64,000 nt of DNA from contig CAIJXT010000001.1 of NCBI GenBank assembly GCA_903824665.1, positions 62,001-126,000 on the forward strand. Reading direction: 5' to 3'. The stretch comes from an uncultured Bacteroidota bacterium (lineage in GTDB: Bacteria; Bacteroidota; Bacteroidia; Chitinophagales; Chitinophagaceae). The notes beneath the pieces were generated by a model. That model was not told where the DNA came from. It saw nothing but the letters and a program-made list of their open reading frames with translations, and did no database searches. The translations under genes and the position numbers were made by a program. Shown one piece after another: positions 1-6,609 of this stretch (the stretch's first letter is position 1; each line of letters begins with the position of its first letter).

Positions 1-258
1 CGCAGTCACGGTACCACCCCATGGAGTAGTGCCTACACCTGGGTGGGTGTATATTTTCTGGCCAGCTACTGATGCCGGACTGTTTACCACAAACCTCAGA
101 CCCACGTAATCTTTGTACCAGTTTGGGTCTGTAACCGTTGTGCCATCCATCAACGTATACGGGCCGAAAGCCAACGGATGTATCTGTCCGTTTGCTACGC
201 TTGCTCCTGCTATGCAAGACGCAAGCAAGAGATTTTTTAGTGTAATCATTTGCTTCAT
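1..258 (-). CDS. N-terminal part of a secreted protein (cut by window edge)
   Basis: An open frame of 86 codons runs from an ATG at 258 off the left edge of the window without a stop. It starts MKQMITLKNLLLASCIAGAS and then VANGQ, a basic n-region, a hydrophobic core and a small-residue cleavage region, so a Sec signal peptide is likely. A second in-frame Met at 249 is an alternative start. The visible mature part (HPLAFGPYTLMDGTTVTDPN and onward) is rich in Gly, Thr and Tyr, as in extracellular Bacteroidota proteins, but I recognise no family. The C-terminus, where a T9SS sorting domain might sit, is outside the window. Confidence 0.6.
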   Translation of the reverse strand, partial: MKQMITLKNLLLASCIAGASVANGQIHPLAFGPYTLMDGTTVTDPNWYKDYVGLRFVVNSPASVAGQKIYTHPGVGTTPWGGTVTA

Positions 259-361
259 AAAAATTACTTTTTAATTTGGTTTGACAATTTATAACTATTA
301 TATAAAATAAACAAAAAAATAACGCAAAAAGGGGTATTATTAACAATATTCTTATTGCATT

Positions 362-1369
362 CTAATGTACTAATCCGGCACTTAAACTGATCTCCATCAT
401 CCTGTCTATTGGTCGCTTTGCTGCCAGCCTCAGTGTTTCTTCCATTAGTATCTCTGGTTGTTCGTACTTCAGGCACAGGTATATTTTCTCTAGTGTGTTC
501 CGCTTCATGTGCGGGCACTCGTTACAAGCACAGGCATTGTCTGGCGGCGCTGCTATAAATGTCTTTGTTGGCGCCGCAGCTATCATCTTGTGCAGTATAC
601 CCGACTCTGTTGCCACAATAAAGGTCTGCGCTTTATCATGCTCAGCATACTTCAGTAGTTCCGTTGTAGACCCTATAAAATCAGCTACCTGCAGCACGGC
701 GTCTTCACATTCAGGGTGCGCTATCATTTTCGCCTCAGGATGCCGTGCTTTCAGCCTTGTGATCTTTTCCAGCGAAAAAATCTCATGCACCATACATGCA
801 CCATTCCACAAAACCATATCCCTGCCAGTAACCTTGTTGATATAAGCACCCAAATTTTTGTCCGGAGCAAATATGATCTTTTGGTCCTTGGGCAGGCTTT
901 CTACTATCGCCCGTGCATTCGACGATGTACAGATAATATCGCTCAGCGCTTTTATGGCAGCTGAGCAATTTATATACGATACTACTATGTGGTCAGGGTG
1001 TTTTTGTTTAAAAGCACTGAACAACTCTGGTGGACAGCTGTCACTCAGCGAGCATCCGGCTTTCAGATCCGGAATCAGTACCTTCTTCGTCGGGTTCAGT
1101 ATCTTAGCTGTTTCGGCCATAAAATGCACTCCGGCGAAAACAATGATATCGGCTTCTGTTTTAGCCGCATTTCTGGCCAGCCCCAGACTATCACCTACAT
1201 AATCAGCTATATCCTGAATATCAGGCTCCTGATAGTAGTGCGCCAGTATCACAGCATTCTTCTCTTTCTTCAATTCAGCTATCGCACCAAAGAGATCCAA
1301 CGACGGATCTACCTCAATGTCCAGAAAACCATGTTGCAGCAACGAATCTTTGGCAAAATCAACCATCAC
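362..1369 (-). CDS. nadA: Quinolinate synthase NadA
   Basis: 335 residues, the usual NadA length. The enzyme condenses iminoaspartate with dihydroxyacetone phosphate to quinolinate in NAD biosynthesis, in the cytoplasm, using a [4Fe-4S] cluster. Diagnostic stretches are [22 protein letters not shown] near residue 40-61, the [11 protein letters not shown] segment (C106), WNGACMVHE (C192) and the C-terminal [12 protein letters not shown] (C280/C282/C285). One Cys from each of the three segments should ligate the cluster. A good Bacteroidota promoter lies at 1430-1459 on the same strand. No nadB or nadC is adjacent, so it appears monocistronic. The start could equally be the second Met at 1366. 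Confidence 0.96.
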   Translation of the reverse strand: MMVDFAKDSLLQHGFLDIEVDPSLDLFGAIAELKKEKNAVILAHYYQEPDIQDIADYVGDSLGLARNAAKTEADIIVFAGVHFMAETAKILNPTKKVLIPDLKAGCSLSDSCPPELFSAFKQKHPDHIVVSYINCSAAIKALSDIICTSSNARAIVESLPKDQKIIFAPDKNLGAYINKVTGRDMVLWNGACMVHEIFSLEKITRLKARHPEAKMIAHPECEDAVLQVADFIGSTTELLKYAEHDKAQTFIVATESGILHKMIAAAPTKTFIAAPPDNACACNECPHMKRNTLEKIYLCLKYEQPEILMEETLRLAAKRPIDRMMEISLSAGLVH

Positions 1370-1429
1370 ACAAACATATTAATTAAATAACCTTTCTCAC
1401 AGAAATCAAATCACCAAAATAGGGTCCTG

Positions 1430-1459
1430 CAAAGTTAAATAGCAAAAATCATACCACAA
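1430..1459 (-). promoter_or_regulatory. nadA promoter (Bacteroidota -33/-7 type)
   Basis: Read on the minus strand: TTG (1459-1457), a 19 nt spacer, then TAACTTTG (1437-1430), which fits TAnnTTTG exactly. It predicts transcription starting near 1423, about 50 nt before the nadA ATG. Confidence 0.6.
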
Positions 1460-1930
1460 TGAATAAGCTATCCACATTCCTAATAATAGTAAATAACTTT
1501 TTTTAAAAACAACCACTATTACTATTAAGGGTGTGGATTGGTGGATTAATATTCGGTCACACACTTGTAATGCTCAGAAAATCACTTTACTAACATTTTG
1601 CCCACGCATTACCCACACAACTTTTGTATGGCGGCACCCAATATAGCTACCCAATTGTGAATTGCTAAAAACCTTGTTGTGAGTAAAAACAGCGTTGTTA
1701 ATATCGTGGCTACCTGTGGATTACTGCCAAAAAAAAAGGATAACAAACCCGATTGTGTATAACGCTGCCCGTCAAAAAATACTTGTTAGCCACAAACCTA
1801 CAGTTACCAACACTTATTAAGATACAGCTAACAAAAAAGTAATCATTATATAACACACATCAATAGAATTAGCATTGGTACCACCTAAAGTGTTTTTTCT
1901 GCCCCCCGTTATTATTTACATCCTTTTACC

Positions 1931-1938
1931 TACCTTTG
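1931..1938 (+). promoter_or_regulatory. -7 element for tRNA-Leu
   Basis: TACCTTTG matches TAnnTTTG and ends 11 nt before the mature tRNA 5' end at 1950. The -33 region is not recognisable. Confidence 0.5.
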
Positions 1939-1949
1939 CCCTCCCAAAT

Positions 1950-2031
1950 GCGGGTGTGGTGAAATTGGTAGACACGCCAGACTTAGGATCTGGTGCTGCG
2001 AGGCTTGGGGGTTCGAGTCCCTCCACCCGCA
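1950..2031 (+). tRNA. tRNA-Leu (anticodon UAG)
   Basis: Acceptor arms GCGGGTG (1950-1956) and CACCCGC (2024-2030) pair fully, followed by discriminator A at 2031. The anticodon stem CCAGA/TCTGG encloses the loop CTTAGGA, giving anticodon TAG, which reads CUN leucine codons. A long variable arm precedes GGTTCGAGTCC of the T-arm, as expected for a class II tRNA. CCA is not encoded: the next bases are CG. Confidence 0.96.
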
Positions 2032-2033
2032 CG

Positions 2034-2087
2034 AAAAGAGAACGGAGAGCGTCAGAGCGAAGAGCGATGACCTCTCCGTTCTCTTTT
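2034..2087 (+). terminator. Long hairpin after tRNA-Leu
   Basis: Perfect 16-bp arms AAAAGAGAACGGAGAG (2034-2049) and CTCTCCGTTCTCTTTT (2072-2087) flank a 22-nt loop and begin 3 nt after the tRNA. The right arm ends in a T run, so it fits an intrinsic terminator or a tRNA 3' processing structure. Confidence 0.75.
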
Positions 2088-2196
2088 CCCCTCCGCTCCC
2101 GCTCAGTTTCTTCGCTCTAAATATGTAGATTTATCAGGATGAAGGCCGCCGGAAGACTGCATATTATTTGCAATTCTGGATGACATGCGAAACATT

Positions 2197-2324
2197 CTCT
2201 GCCGTTGTTGGAGTCCCGGCCAACAACACACCTGCCGAATTCAATTGTAAGACTAACCACAGATCCCCTCTATAGCCAACAAATCTTCCATAAAATAGTT
2301 CGAACAGTGACAACTCAGCAGTAC
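2197..2324. repeat. Dispersed repeat family 1, copy 1
   Basis: Contains the hairpin GTTGTTGG (2204-2211)/CCAACAAC (2220-2227), then the conserved words ACACCTGCCGAATTCAATTG and TAAGACTAACC, then TCTTCCATAAAATAGTTCGAA. The same order recurs at 3228, 5306 and 6478. On the minus strand the block can be read as LQLNSAGVLLAGTPTT, which also recurs in copy 4. It lies 3' of the minus-strand gene at 2428. Confidence 0.7.
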
Positions 2325-2329
2325 TTTTT

Positions 2330-2364
2330 AAAAAATCCATCTTCCGAAAGAAGATGGATTTTTT
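2330..2364. terminator. Bidirectional terminator hairpin
   Basis: Arms AAAAAATCCATCTT (2330-2343) and AAGATGGATTTTTT (2351-2364) pair perfectly around CCGAAAG. A and T runs on both sides allow termination in either direction. It is placed to end the minus-strand gene at 2428-3138. Confidence 0.8.
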
Positions 2365-2427
2365 GGTTTTTGGTTCGCTTGTTTTTATCGTCACGTCTGT
2401 AACATTTGTAAAACACGGAAGCGTAGT

Positions 2428-3138
2428 TTACTTGCGCCGCTTTAATTCTGCTTCCTTTCTACGATTTTTTAGTGGGAACTGGTAGGCAAATACTAAACCA
2501 TAGTTGATTCTTGTTATGCGATAGTCGGGAGGGTTTGGGTTTTTAACAAGAGAGGTAAACGCATTCTGAAAAAAGAACCTTAAAGAGTATCCGCCATCAA
2601 ATTGATATCCTACATCTCCCCGTAAACCAAAAAATGCAGGATTAATGCTGTTTATTGTGTCTTTATCAATTTTTATGGGCAATTTGCCATTCCCAATATA
2701 GTTACCTTTATTATCATAATAACTAACAGCTTGTGTAGCCTTAACGTTTACCCCAAACAAAAAACCCGGGCTCAGGAACCAACGGCTTTTACTGTTCTTC
2801 TTCGCCCTGACAACTATACTCAGCGGAATTTCTATAGTGTTAATATTGAACAATAGTCGCCGGTCTTTACTCCATGGGTCAACTGTTTTTTGGCTGTTTC
2901 GGGTGAATACCAGGCCCGGTTGGAGGTATAGATTGTTGTTGTCAAGACATATATCAGCAATTGCTCCTATTCTGTAATCCAATACTAAATCATTGCGGTC
3001 GGGGTTAATATATTTATTATTGACATAATATTTGTAACGTGTATTATTAAGCCCAATTATGGGGCTGATGGATACCTGCGCGAACATGGTAACCGGCAGC
3101 AAAATCACAACTAACAAGAGAAGTAACGAATATTTCAT
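2428..3138 (-). CDS. Outer-membrane beta-barrel protein, PorT-like
   Basis: 236 residues. Residues 1-20 form a signal peptide (MKYSLLLLLVVILLPVTMFA, cleaved before QVS). The mature part alternates hydrophobic and polar residues in strands separated by short turns (SISPIIGLNN, YLQPGLVFTR, GLRGDVGYQF, YSLRFFFQNA) and ends with INYGLVFAYQF, like small PorT/OmpW-type barrels common in Bacteroidota. The basic tail KNRRKEAELKRRK follows the last strand. It probably sits in the outer membrane, with ligand or partner unknown. It is a single gene with terminator 2330-2364 behind it. Confidence 0.65.
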   Translation of the reverse strand: MKYSLLLLLVVILLPVTMFAQVSISPIIGLNNTRYKYYVNNKYINPDRNDLVLDYRIGAIADICLDNNNLYLQPGLVFTRNSQKTVDPWSKDRRLLFNINTIEIPLSIVVRAKKNSKSRWFLSPGFLFGVNVKATQAVSYYDNKGNYIGNGKLPIKIDKDTINSINPAFFGLRGDVGYQFDGGYSLRFFFQNAFTSLVKNPNPPDYRITRINYGLVFAYQFPLKNRRKEAELKRRK

Positions 3139-3227
3139 AGAAGGTATTCTCGGCTAAAAGTATGTATTTCAAGGCAAATACCTGGATAACACTTCTTTTT
3201 TAAAATGCCCTCTCGTGCGTTCATTTT

Positions 3228-3345
3228 CCGCCGTTGCTGGCGTCCCCGGCAACAACACACCTGCCGAATTCAATTGTAAGACTAACCTCTTAACCCTCAA
3301 TCGCTTTTATATCTTCCAAAAAAAGTTCAAACATTGACAATCCAC
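3228..3345. repeat. Dispersed repeat family 1, copy 2
   Basis: Imperfect hairpin GTTGCTGG/CCGGCAAC at 3233-3254, then the same ACACCTGCCGAATTCAATTG block as copy 1 and an ATCTTCCAAAAAAAGTTCAAA tail. Same orientation as the other copies, and again 3' of a minus-strand gene (3431-3694) with a terminator in between. It also lies within the 290 bp gap upstream of the barrel gene. Confidence 0.7.
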
Positions 3346-3363
3346 TACACTTCCACAAACAAT

Positions 3364-3387
3364 GAAACCTGCTCTAAAAGCAGGTTT
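3364..3387. terminator. Terminator hairpin
   Basis: AAACCTGCT (3364-3372) pairs with AGCAGGTTT (3378-3386) around CTAAA. It lies between repeat copy 2 and the minus-strand gene ending at 3431, which it probably terminates. Confidence 0.65.
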
Positions 3388-3430
3388 TATTGTTTTCGGC
3401 TTCTTTTCAACGGTACTATTTCCCCCGTTA

Positions 3431-3694
3431 TTACATAACCTTTTCAAGTATCATAAACTCAGGCTCAGAAACGCCAGCCTTGGTCAGAATAGGCCGCAGG
3501 TTGGCAATAAAAGCCTTTGCCGAATCAATATCAGCCACCTCTGATATTACTGTTACTTTGTTCTCATTGTCCGCGCTCCGATACACATTGCGCACATTGA
3601 TTCCAGCGCGTGACCGGTTTTCTGCACCCGCATCGAATATTTGTTTCCATGCATCAAATTGCGCTACTTCATGTGTGTTAATTACTGTTACCAT
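3431..3694 (-). CDS. Small dimeric alpha/beta-barrel-type protein
   Basis: 87 residues with no signal or membrane segment. The pattern MVTVINTHEVAQFDAWKQIF, RNVYRSADNENKVTVISEV and DIDSAKAFIANL is the beta-alpha-beta-beta-alpha-beta layout of ABM/cyclase-like ferredoxin-fold dimers. It resembles the small stress- or redox-associated proteins often placed beside Crp/Fnr genes in Bacteroidota. A Crp/Fnr-type gene lies 77 bp upstream on the same strand, so co-regulation is plausible. A -7 element TAGTTTTG sits at 3729-3722. The biochemical function is unknown. Confidence 0.6.
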   Translation of the reverse strand: MVTVINTHEVAQFDAWKQIFDAGAENRSRAGINVRNVYRSADNENKVTVISEVADIDSAKAFIANLRPILTKAGVSEPEFMILEKVM

Positions 3695-3721
3695 AACGAT
3701 GTTTGTTTTAAATGTTCACGA

Positions 3722-3729
3722 CAAAACTA
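3722..3729 (-). promoter_or_regulatory. -7 element upstream of the 87-residue gene
   Basis: Minus-strand TAGTTTTG fits TAnnTTTG. It lies in the 77 bp between the Crp/Fnr gene and the small gene, so the latter can be transcribed alone, about 28 nt before its ATG. No clear -33 word. Confidence 0.45.
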
Positions 3730-3771
3730 CCCTGTACAAAAAGGGGGTTCATTGATTTTCGTCAAGAAAAC

Positions 3772-4353
3772 TCAGGCGGCCGATAGTTTTTTGCGAATGC
3801 GGCTTAGTGTTTCAGGCGAAACACCCAGGTAAGAGGCGATATGGTACTGCTGTACACGCTGCATGAGCTGTGGTCGTTCTTGCAGCAGTCGCAGATAATT
3901 TGTTTCCGGTGTTTCTGTAAGTAAGTGTCCCACGTGTTCTGCCAGCTTAGCCGCCCTGCGCTGTTGCCCCATAGCATGAACAGTTCTTAGCCAGGCAAAT
4001 TTTTCATAACCCCATTCCCATTTTTCACGTGAAAAAGTGATTACATCGCTATCTTCCAGTGCCTGCACATTCATTTGGGTTACCTTGCCTGAGCGCATGT
4101 TGTCCAGGTCGCCTGTCCAGTAGCCTTCCTCGGCAAACAGTGTTGTGCGTTCTGTACCGTCCTCGCCTATATAGTATGTCCGTATACACCCCTTGGTAAT
4201 AAAACTGCTGAAACGTGGGATATCTCCTTGTCTGAATAAATGTTCGTTTTTATTGAAATGCCTGAATGCTGCCCCATCCATATATTCCTGAAACTCGTCG
4301 TCGGGAACATCGACACGTGTACGCAATGCGTTTAAGAATAATTGAGCATTCAT
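3772..4353 (-). CDS. Crp/Fnr-family transcriptional regulator
   Basis: 193 residues. The N-terminal half is a cNMP-binding-type beta-roll (HFNKNEHLFRQGDIPRFSSF, TTLFAEEGYWTGDL), followed by a dimerisation helix and a C-terminal winged helix-turn-helix (QQYHIASYLGVSPETLSRIRKKL). The glycine-rich phosphate cassette of true cAMP receptors is not conserved and no Fnr cysteine cluster is visible, so the ligand is unknown. Bacteroidota carry many such stand-alone sensors next to the small genes they control. The likely target is the 87-residue gene 77 bp downstream on the same strand. Confidence 0.85.
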   Translation of the reverse strand: MNAQLFLNALRTRVDVPDDEFQEYMDGAAFRHFNKNEHLFRQGDIPRFSSFITKGCIRTYYIGEDGTERTTLFAEEGYWTGDLDNMRSGKVTQMNVQALEDSDVITFSREKWEWGYEKFAWLRTVHAMGQQRRAAKLAEHVGHLLTETPETNYLRLLQERPQLMQRVQQYHIASYLGVSPETLSRIRKKLSAA

Positions 4354-4728
4354 TTTTACTGCAAAATAAATTAACCTATGTCTTAGGACCGTCTCTAAAA
4401 TATGTAATATTGTTCAATCGCCTTCAAAACCTCCACAAAATAGTTCGAACACGGACTAGCCAACCCCTTATTGATCCGATCAACTTTTTCCGGAAGGCGG
4501 ATATTTGGTTATTATCTGGCTGTACAGTTACAATCTCTGATACCGTAAATTTGCATACTATATTTTCGGGTATCTCCCGCCAATAGTTGTTTTGGGCGCA
4601 TTGCTCAGATGTTGCTGATTCAGGATGAAGACGTTCAGAAAACGGATTCGATAAGCTGTTCGCAAAGCCCTGCGGAACATCACGCAAAAAAGGTAAAGCA
4701 AAAAAGTAAAAACATAAACAATTAAGGC
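4354..4728. other. 375 bp intergenic region with a half repeat
   Basis: No convincing gene. A minus-strand frame at 4424-4687 has no homologous look or start context. The stretch at about 4413-4466 (CGCCTTCAAAACCTCCACAA, then AATAGTTCGAAC) is the distal half of repeat family 1 without its hairpin. The rest has no clear structure apart from the upstream region of the lipoprotein gene at 4729. Confidence 0.5.
4413..4466. repeat. Dispersed repeat family 1, half copy
   Basis: Matches only the distal part of the family (TCGCC-TCAAA-CCTCCACA, then TAGTTCGAAC). The hairpin and the CTGCCGAATTC block are missing. Confidence 0.5.
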
Positions 4729-5295
4729 ATGGATAACGCTAAGCTAAAAACCGTATTTTTCTTGTTAATGACATTAATTTTATGCTCATGTTTTTCAAAG
4801 GGGCGAATAAATCGAGTAGCTAATTGGGATGAAACAATTGGTGTTATGACAAAACGACTGTATGGAAAATCATCTGTTGGAGAATTCAAATATACATACA
4901 AAAACAAAGAGTACATTTCTAAAAATGGAACAGGTATTAACGTGCCTGGTTCTATTCCAGGTGAAAAATATATTCTTAAGGTCAACCCCCAAAATCCTGA
5001 AGAATACATACCTATTGATTGGAAACCAACATTTACAGACGATGAACAAATTGCATTAACGACAGGTACGATTACTAAAGTATATAAATTTATGTATTTT
5101 TCAGAAGATACAATCTTAGCATCTCATGGAATTAATTTTAACTATAGTGTAGACGACTATGAATATGAACGTTCTCAAAGATTGCCGCCTAATTTCAAAA
5201 AATTGTATGGAAACCTGCAAGTAGATAAAGAATATAAAGTAAAATATCTCGTTAAAAATCCTCAGCGAGCCATACTTATATTAGATAACGAATGA
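4729..5295 (+). CDS. Lipoprotein, paralogue of the one at 5895
   Basis: 188 residues. A lipoprotein signal MDNAKLKTVFFLLMTLILCS precedes the acylated Cys (residue 21), so it is membrane-anchored and outside the cytoplasm. The body starts with NWDETIGVMTKRLYGKSSVG, then a strand pair (FKYTYKNKEYISKNG), a PGEKYILKVNPQNPEEYIPI segment and a C-terminal KEYKVKYLVKNPQRAILILD. The same order of blocks is found in the lipoprotein at 5895-6449, so the two are diverged duplicates. It looks like a small all-beta domain. No function is known to me. Repeat copy 3 follows within 15 bp of the stop. Confidence 0.7.
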   Translation: MDNAKLKTVFFLLMTLILCSCFSKGRINRVANWDETIGVMTKRLYGKSSVGEFKYTYKNKEYISKNGTGINVPGSIPGEKYILKVNPQNPEEYIPIDWKPTFTDDEQIALTTGTITKVYKFMYFSEDTILASHGINFNYSVDDYEYERSQRLPPNFKKLYGNLQVDKEYKVKYLVKNPQRAILILDNE

Positions 5296-5305
5296 ACCCT
5301 CTCCG

Positions 5306-5375
5306 CCGTTGTTGGCGTCCCCGCCAACGACCCAAGTGCTGAATTCTAGTAGAATACAAGCCTCAAAACGCCTCT
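5306..5375. repeat. Dispersed repeat family 1, copy 3
   Basis: The hairpin GTTGGCG (5311-5317) TCCC CGCCAAC (5322-5328) is perfect. The following block is more diverged (CAAGTGCTGAATTCTAGTAG). It lies just after the lipoprotein stop and 3' of the minus-strand gene ending at 5431. Confidence 0.65.
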
Positions 5376-5430
5376 GTTGTATTCTTGAAAGCAGTAACAA
5401 AATCCTGAAAATCCTGATTCAGTAAAACAC

Positions 5431-5634
5431 TCATTTCAGCTTATGTTTTCTTGTGCTGAAAACCGTTTTGTCAAGACGTGGCGGATTGTTTATATCAAAT
5501 CCGTAGACAATGCTGTTCAGGTACATTACACCAGCCAGGCGTTCATCAACAGATTTCGACCGCCAATACGCAGCCTGATTGCCACCAGCCTCATGAGAAT
5601 GACCCTTTCCTATAGTTCTGTCAAGTCTAAACAT
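5431..5634 (-). CDS. Small conserved Bacteroidota protein of unknown function
   Basis: 67 residues from the Met at 5634. The sequence has the pattern RLDRTIGKGHSHEAGGNQAA, then YWRSKSVDERLAGVMYLNSI and a final PPRLDKTVFSTRKHK. I recall this from a Bacteroidota family of about 70-90 residues often found beside nucleotidyltransferases or restriction loci. A longer frame reaches 5739, but a perfect -7 element (TAACTTTG, 5647-5640) lies only 5 nt before the 5634 start, so the short form is preferred. No signal peptide. Function unknown. Confidence 0.6.
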   Translation of the reverse strand: MFRLDRTIGKGHSHEAGGNQAAYWRSKSVDERLAGVMYLNSIVYGFDINNPPRLDKTVFSTRKHKLK

Positions 5635-5639
5635 TGTTT

Positions 5640-5647
5640 CAAAGTTA
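5640..5647 (-). promoter_or_regulatory. -7 element, probably leaderless start
   Basis: Minus-strand TAACTTTG, 5 nt before the ATG at 5634. If transcription starts about 7 nt downstream, the mRNA has almost no leader. Confidence 0.5.
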
Positions 5648-5894
5648 GTGCTAATATTGTAAAAAGATAAGCAGGCAACCAACGAACCACAAGCCACTGT
5701 ATACTGGCCAGAAATAAGTGCGATGTGATTTTTAGGCATGTTTGGAACTTTTTACGATCAATCTTAAACAACTTAGTACTGGAAGAATTGTTCTGCATCT
5801 TGACAAACCGATACATCAGAAAGAGAAATAGCGTAGCATGTTCTCCATCAGGCAAAACAGCGGAATTAGTAACAACATACCCGAAAAACAGCTC

Positions 5895-6449
5895 ATGAAT
5901 TTGAGGATAATAGTTTTGTACATCTGCTTAAGTACATTAGTTCTCAGTTGCAAATCTGGGCCCCCCAAACGACCAATTGTATGGAAGGAAACAATCGGAT
6001 ATTTTGACCCAAGACGATACAAAGGAGGAAAAATAACGTACAATACAGACGTCGGACAATATACGGTATCATATAACTACATGACTGATATTTGCTATGG
6101 TTTAAAATATAGCATGCGATATAATATTAATGATCCTGAAGAAATCGAAATTGACTACTGGAATCCGATTTTTGAAAAAGGGGAGGAAACCTACTCTACA
6201 GTTGCTACAATAACAGGATTTCAGCCTGAAACATTTTTCAGTGGCAAGGGAGATGTCGTAAACTACTATTACACAGTAAATGGAAGGAAGCTAAAAAAAT
6301 GGGCATATTTACATCCCAAACATAAAAGTTTATTTCCTGGTTTAGACGTAAAACAATGTTACAAAGTAGAGTATTGGTCAGAAAATGCAAATAGACACAA
6401 AATACACTTAGATGAGCCACTAAAATGTGACGAGGTGATAACTGAGTAG
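5895..6449 (+). CDS. Lipoprotein, paralogue of the one at 4729
   Basis: 184 residues from the Met at 5895. An upstream in-frame Met at 5838 would place 19 polar residues before the signal sequence, so it is not used. MNLRIIVLYICLSTLVLSC is a clean lipoprotein signal with lipobox VLSC. The mature part opens with IVWKETIGYFDPRRYKGG, matching DETIGVMTKRLYGK in the paralogue, and continues with a similar strand pattern (QYTVSYNYM, YYYTVNGRKLKKW, KQCYKVEYW). It is probably anchored in the inner leaflet of the outer membrane. Unknown function. Repeat copy 4 begins 30 bp after the stop. Confidence 0.7.
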   Translation: MNLRIIVLYICLSTLVLSCKSGPPKRPIVWKETIGYFDPRRYKGGKITYNTDVGQYTVSYNYMTDICYGLKYSMRYNINDPEEIEIDYWNPIFEKGEETYSTVATITGFQPETFFSGKGDVVNYYYTVNGRKLKKWAYLHPKHKSLFPGLDVKQCYKVEYWSENANRHKIHLDEPLKCDEVITE

Positions 6450-6477
6450 GTAGTGTAACAAAGAAGTTGTTGGACCC

Positions 6478-6602
6478 AGCCATTGTTGGCGTCCCCGCCA
6501 ACGACACGCCTGCCGAATTCAATTGTAACCCTAACCTCAAAACCCCACTATCGCCCTCAAATCCTCCACAGACAAGTTCGAAAGAGGGAACACTCAATCC
6601 TG
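6478..6602. repeat. Dispersed repeat family 1, copy 4
   Basis: Perfect hairpin GTTGGCG (6484-6490) TCCC CGCCAAC (6495-6501), then CGACACGCCTGCCGAATTCA and ATTGTAACCCTAACCTC, then the distal ATCCTCCACAGACAAGTTCG. Nearly full length. It ends 8 bp from the stop of the minus-strand T9SS gene. Confidence 0.75.
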
Positions 6603-6609
6603 CCACAAA

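Larger units (their letters stand above)
1370..1949. other. AT-rich 580 bp intergenic region, candidate replication origin
   Basis: No credible coding frame. The stretch is AT-rich and contains five 9-mers that differ by one base from the DnaA box TTATCCACA: CTATCCACA at 1468, TTACCCACA at 1609, TGTGGATTA at 1715, TGTGTATAA at 1754 and TTAGCCACA at 1786. A weaker one, TGTGGATTG, is at 1532. Chance would give well under one such site in this length. The nadA promoter occupies the left end and the tRNA promoter the right end. Whether this is oriC is an inference. GC skew could not be calculated here. Confidence 0.4.
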
